From positions 1-7,756 of the forward strand of contig CAZWGB010000056.1 in assembly GCA_964633465.1 (NCBI GenBank): 7,756 nt of DNA, given 5' to 3'. Below are positions 6,051-7,756 of the stretch, piece by piece. The stretch is from DTSX01 sp964633465 (GTDB lineage Bacteria; Pseudomonadota; Gammaproteobacteria; Steroidobacterales; UBA11654). The notes beneath the pieces are model-generated. The model ran no database searches. It was not told the origin of the DNA and saw nothing but the letters and a program-made list of their open reading frames with translations. Position 1 is the first letter of the stretch; each line of letters opens with the position of its first letter. The translations under genes were made by a program, and so were the position numbers.

Positions 6051-6793
6051 CTGGAAACACCAGCGCTCTGATAATGGGTGTAGGACCTGAACAAGGGCTT
6101 GGGGCTGCGCTCTGCAAGCGCTTTGCAAAAGAGAACATGCAGGTATTTGTCTGCGGCCGAACCACAGAAAAAGTTGAACATATTGCAGAATTAATCAATT
6201 CCACCGGTGACCATGCTCAGGCAATTACTGCCGATCTCACCAAAGAGGCTGACATCAGTACGATGATCGATGTGGTAAATGGCAGCGGACTGCCTTTGGA
6301 ATTAGCCATTTACAATGCTGGCAATAACCGCCCTGAACCGTTTCTTGATATTACACCAGAGATTTTTGAAAGCATGTGGCGGATACTTTGTATGGGTGGT
6401 TTCCTTGCTTCGCAAGCGGTTCTGAATTTGATGTTGCAACAAAGCGATGCCACTCCTAAACGCTCATTATTGTTTACCGGTGCATCTGGCTCTCTGAGAG
6501 GAAAGGCTAATTTTGCTGCTTTCGCTGCAGGTAAGGGTGCTCTTCGTATGTTGGCCCAATCGCTGGCCCGAGAGTTTGGACCGCAGGGAATTCATATTGC
6601 CCATGTAATTATTGATGGAGTAATTAATGGAGACAAGGTGGTTAAAGGCTATCCTGATTTCGTTGCTGGCCTGGGTGAAGATGGACTGCTTGATATCCAT
6701 GCTATTGCGGAAAACTTCTGGACCCTACATAACCAGGAACGTAGTGCTTGGACACAAGAAATAGATCTACGTCCATTTAAAGAAAATTTTTAA
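6047..6793 (+). CDS. SDR-fold NAD(P)-dependent oxidoreductase-like protein with Phe at the catalytic Tyr position
   Basis: 248 residues, the usual length of classical short-chain dehydrogenases. A cofactor loop of variant spacing, GVGPEQGLGAAL (11-22), replaces the standard 'TGxxxGIG'. CGRT (36-39) after the second strand suggests NADP preference. D63 in TADLT and YNAGNN (89-94, the 'NNAG' motif) follow. At the active site the usual YxxxK reads F159-A-A-G-K163: Lys is kept but Tyr is Phe (codon TTC at 6521-6523). Ser147 in TGASGS is near the usual Ser position, one residue shifted by my alignment. LAREFGPQGIHIAHVIIDG (173-191) is a conserved-looking C-terminal strand. I recall related SDR proteins with the same FAAFAAxK pattern, so this is probably a lineage feature, not decay. 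Ordinary ketoreductase chemistry is doubtful; isomerase, binding or alternative catalysis is possible. It starts at the ATGA overlap with the acyl-CoA dehydrogenase, with AGGGA (6031-6035) 11 bases upstream. Confidence 0.87.
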   Translation: MTGNTSALIMGVGPEQGLGAALCKRFAKENMQVFVCGRTTEKVEHIAELINSTGDHAQAITADLTKEADISTMIDVVNGSGLPLELAIYNAGNNRPEPFLDITPEIFESMWRILCMGGFLASQAVLNLMLQQSDATPKRSLLFTGASGSLRGKANFAAFAAGKGALRMLAQSLAREFGPQGIHIAHVIIDGVINGDKVVKGYPDFVAGLGEDGLLDIHAIAENFWTLHNQERSAWTQEIDLRPFKENF

Positions 6794-6805
6794 GCATTTG
6801 TTACG

Positions 6806-7696
6806 GTGAATCAACATCGGTCTGCCCTTGATTGGCTTTACATTGTCATGCTCTCTGCTTTGTGGGGCAGTGCTTTTGTTTTCATCAAGATTGCTGCGCC
6901 TGCAATTGGTGCAGTAGGCCTGGTATTTTCACGATTGATTTTAGCCTCACTACTCTTAGGAGCCCTTTTCATTAGAAAAGAACATTTTAAAATGATTAAG
7001 GAGAATATATTTCCCATCATTTTAATTGGTGTTACGAATGTGGCACTACCATTTTATTGCTTTTCATATGCTGCATTGGAAATTAATGCAAGCACCATGT
7101 CAGTCATTAATGGCAGCACTCCTCTTTTTGCTTTTTTGTTTTCAATCCTCTGGTTGAATTTTCAATTCAAATGGTTTCAGTTTCTGGGAATACTGATTGG
7201 GATGTCAGGGCTGATGGTATTTGTGGGTTACGAGTCTTTGGAATTTTCACGATTACCAATTCTGGTGGCAATGTTAGGTGCTGCCATGTACGGCCTTTCT
7301 ATGAGTTATATTTATAAATTAAATGTAGTCGATACTGGGGTTATGGCAGCTGTAACTATGGTTGCTGCAACAATTATGATCACACCTTTTTTGCTGATGG
7401 ATCCAATTATTATGGATAACTGGGATTTGAAAGTTGTCGGGAGTGTTGTTTTTCTAGGGTTTTTTTGCACCGGCTTGGCGTATCTTCCGTATTTCATTCT
7501 CATTAAAAGGGTTGGACCAATCAGCACTTCTTTAATTGCATTGCTTGTGCCTATTTTTGGAATGCTTTGGGCTTATCTTTTGCTAAAAGAAACAATAACA
7601 TTGACAATGCTAGGGGGTTGTTTATTAATTATTATGGGTGTGCTTCTGACTAATTTAAAAGGGAATGAAAGCTCAAAAAATCTTAATAAGAATTAA
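6806..7696 (+). CDS. EamA/DMT-superfamily transporter, ten transmembrane segments (GTG start)
   Basis: 296-residue inner-membrane protein of the drug/metabolite transporter superfamily (EamA, RhaT-like), usual length about 280-310. Ten hydrophobic segments can be read at about 9-29, 34-55, 69-90, 97-117, 124-141, 149-170, 178-198, 208-231, 239-260 and 266-284, forming two five-helix repeats. The first repeat opens with the family signature ALWGSAFVFIK (18-28); the second ends in GPISTSLIALLVPIFGMLWA (237-256) and LLLKE (258-262). The C-terminal tail is hydrophilic and rich in Ser, Asn and Lys. The start is GTG 6806, 12 bases after the SDR stop, with no clear SD; the next Met (residue 15) would remove most of helix 1, so GTG is preferred. 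It is the last gene of the plus operon. Such carriers move amino acids or other metabolites, often outward; the substrate here is unknown but plausibly linked to the adjacent catabolic genes. No hairpin terminator follows it. Confidence 0.9.
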   Translation: MNQHRSALDWLYIVMLSALWGSAFVFIKIAAPAIGAVGLVFSRLILASLLLGALFIRKEHFKMIKENIFPIILIGVTNVALPFYCFSYAALEINASTMSVINGSTPLFAFLFSILWLNFQFKWFQFLGILIGMSGLMVFVGYESLEFSRLPILVAMLGAAMYGLSMSYIYKLNVVDTGVMAAVTMVAATIMITPFLLMDPIIMDNWDLKVVGSVVFLGFFCTGLAYLPYFILIKRVGPISTSLIALLVPIFGMLWAYLLLKETITLTMLGGCLLIIMGVLLTNLKGNESSKNLNKN

Positions 7697-7725
7697 GATA
7701 ATCTATACTCTTTATTCAAATAACG

Positions 7726-7756
7726 ATGAAAATTTTCAAACTAACATTTTTAATAA
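7726..7756 (+). CDS. Possible start of a further gene, signal-peptide-like N-terminus (cut by window edge)
   Basis: ATG 7726 opens a frame MKIFKLTFLI that runs off the right edge: two Lys followed by a hydrophobic run, as at the start of a Sec signal peptide or membrane protein. A -10-like TATACT sits at 7704-7709, but no SD is visible. Only ten codons can be read, so this is a suggestion. Confidence 0.3.
   Translation, partial: MKIFKLTFLI

Noticed and set aside
7697..7725. Rho-independent terminator after the EamA gene
   Set aside because: The sequence is AT-rich but contains no GC-rich hairpin followed by a T run.

Overview
The window looks like a bacterial chromosome fragment: moderately AT-rich, densely packed, with overlapping genes and Shine-Dalgarno (SD) sites. 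The families (PYROXD2/CrtI-like FAD oxidoreductases, HemL-like class III aminotransferase, GcvT-like protein, CaiA-like acyl-CoA dehydrogenase, EamA exporter) and the compact style suggest an uncultured, possibly marine, proteobacterium. That placement is an inference; there is no rRNA or other phylogenetic marker here. I see no tRNA, rRNA, insertion sequence, CRISPR array or phage gene.

Layout. Two divergent operons flank a 241-base intergenic region (4646-4886). The left operon is read on the minus strand, in transcription order: a glutamate-1-semialdehyde-aminomutase-like class III aminotransferase (4645-3323); a PYROXD2-like FAD oxidoreductase (3330-1714, TTG start); a second, diverged PYROXD2-like oxidoreductase (1727-153); and the first 50 codons of a GcvT-like aminomethyltransferase-family gene (151-1, cut by the window edge). 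The junctions are an 8-base overlap, a 14-base overlap and a 1-base gap, so the four genes are almost certainly one mRNA. The right operon is read on the plus strand: an acyl-CoA dehydrogenase (4887-6050), an SDR-fold protein whose catalytic Tyr position holds Phe (6047-6793, ATGA overlap) and an EamA/DMT transporter (6806-7696, GTG start). A possible start of another gene, with a signal-peptide-like N-terminus, lies at the right edge (7726 onward).

How the genes may work together (inference). Aminotransferase, two amine-oxidase-superfamily flavoproteins and a folate-dependent methyl/methylene-transfer protein resemble a catabolic module for a methylated or aminated small molecule, with one-carbon units passed to tetrahydrofolate. 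The divergent acyl-CoA dehydrogenase and SDR could process the carbon skeleton as a CoA thioester, and the EamA carrier could move substrate or product. No characterised pathway known to me matches this combination, so the substrate is unknown. The intergenic region holds a perfect 8-base-arm palindrome, a second inverted repeat, candidate promoters and a possible 32-codon ORF upstream of the acyl-CoA dehydrogenase; it is the likely control point for both operons.
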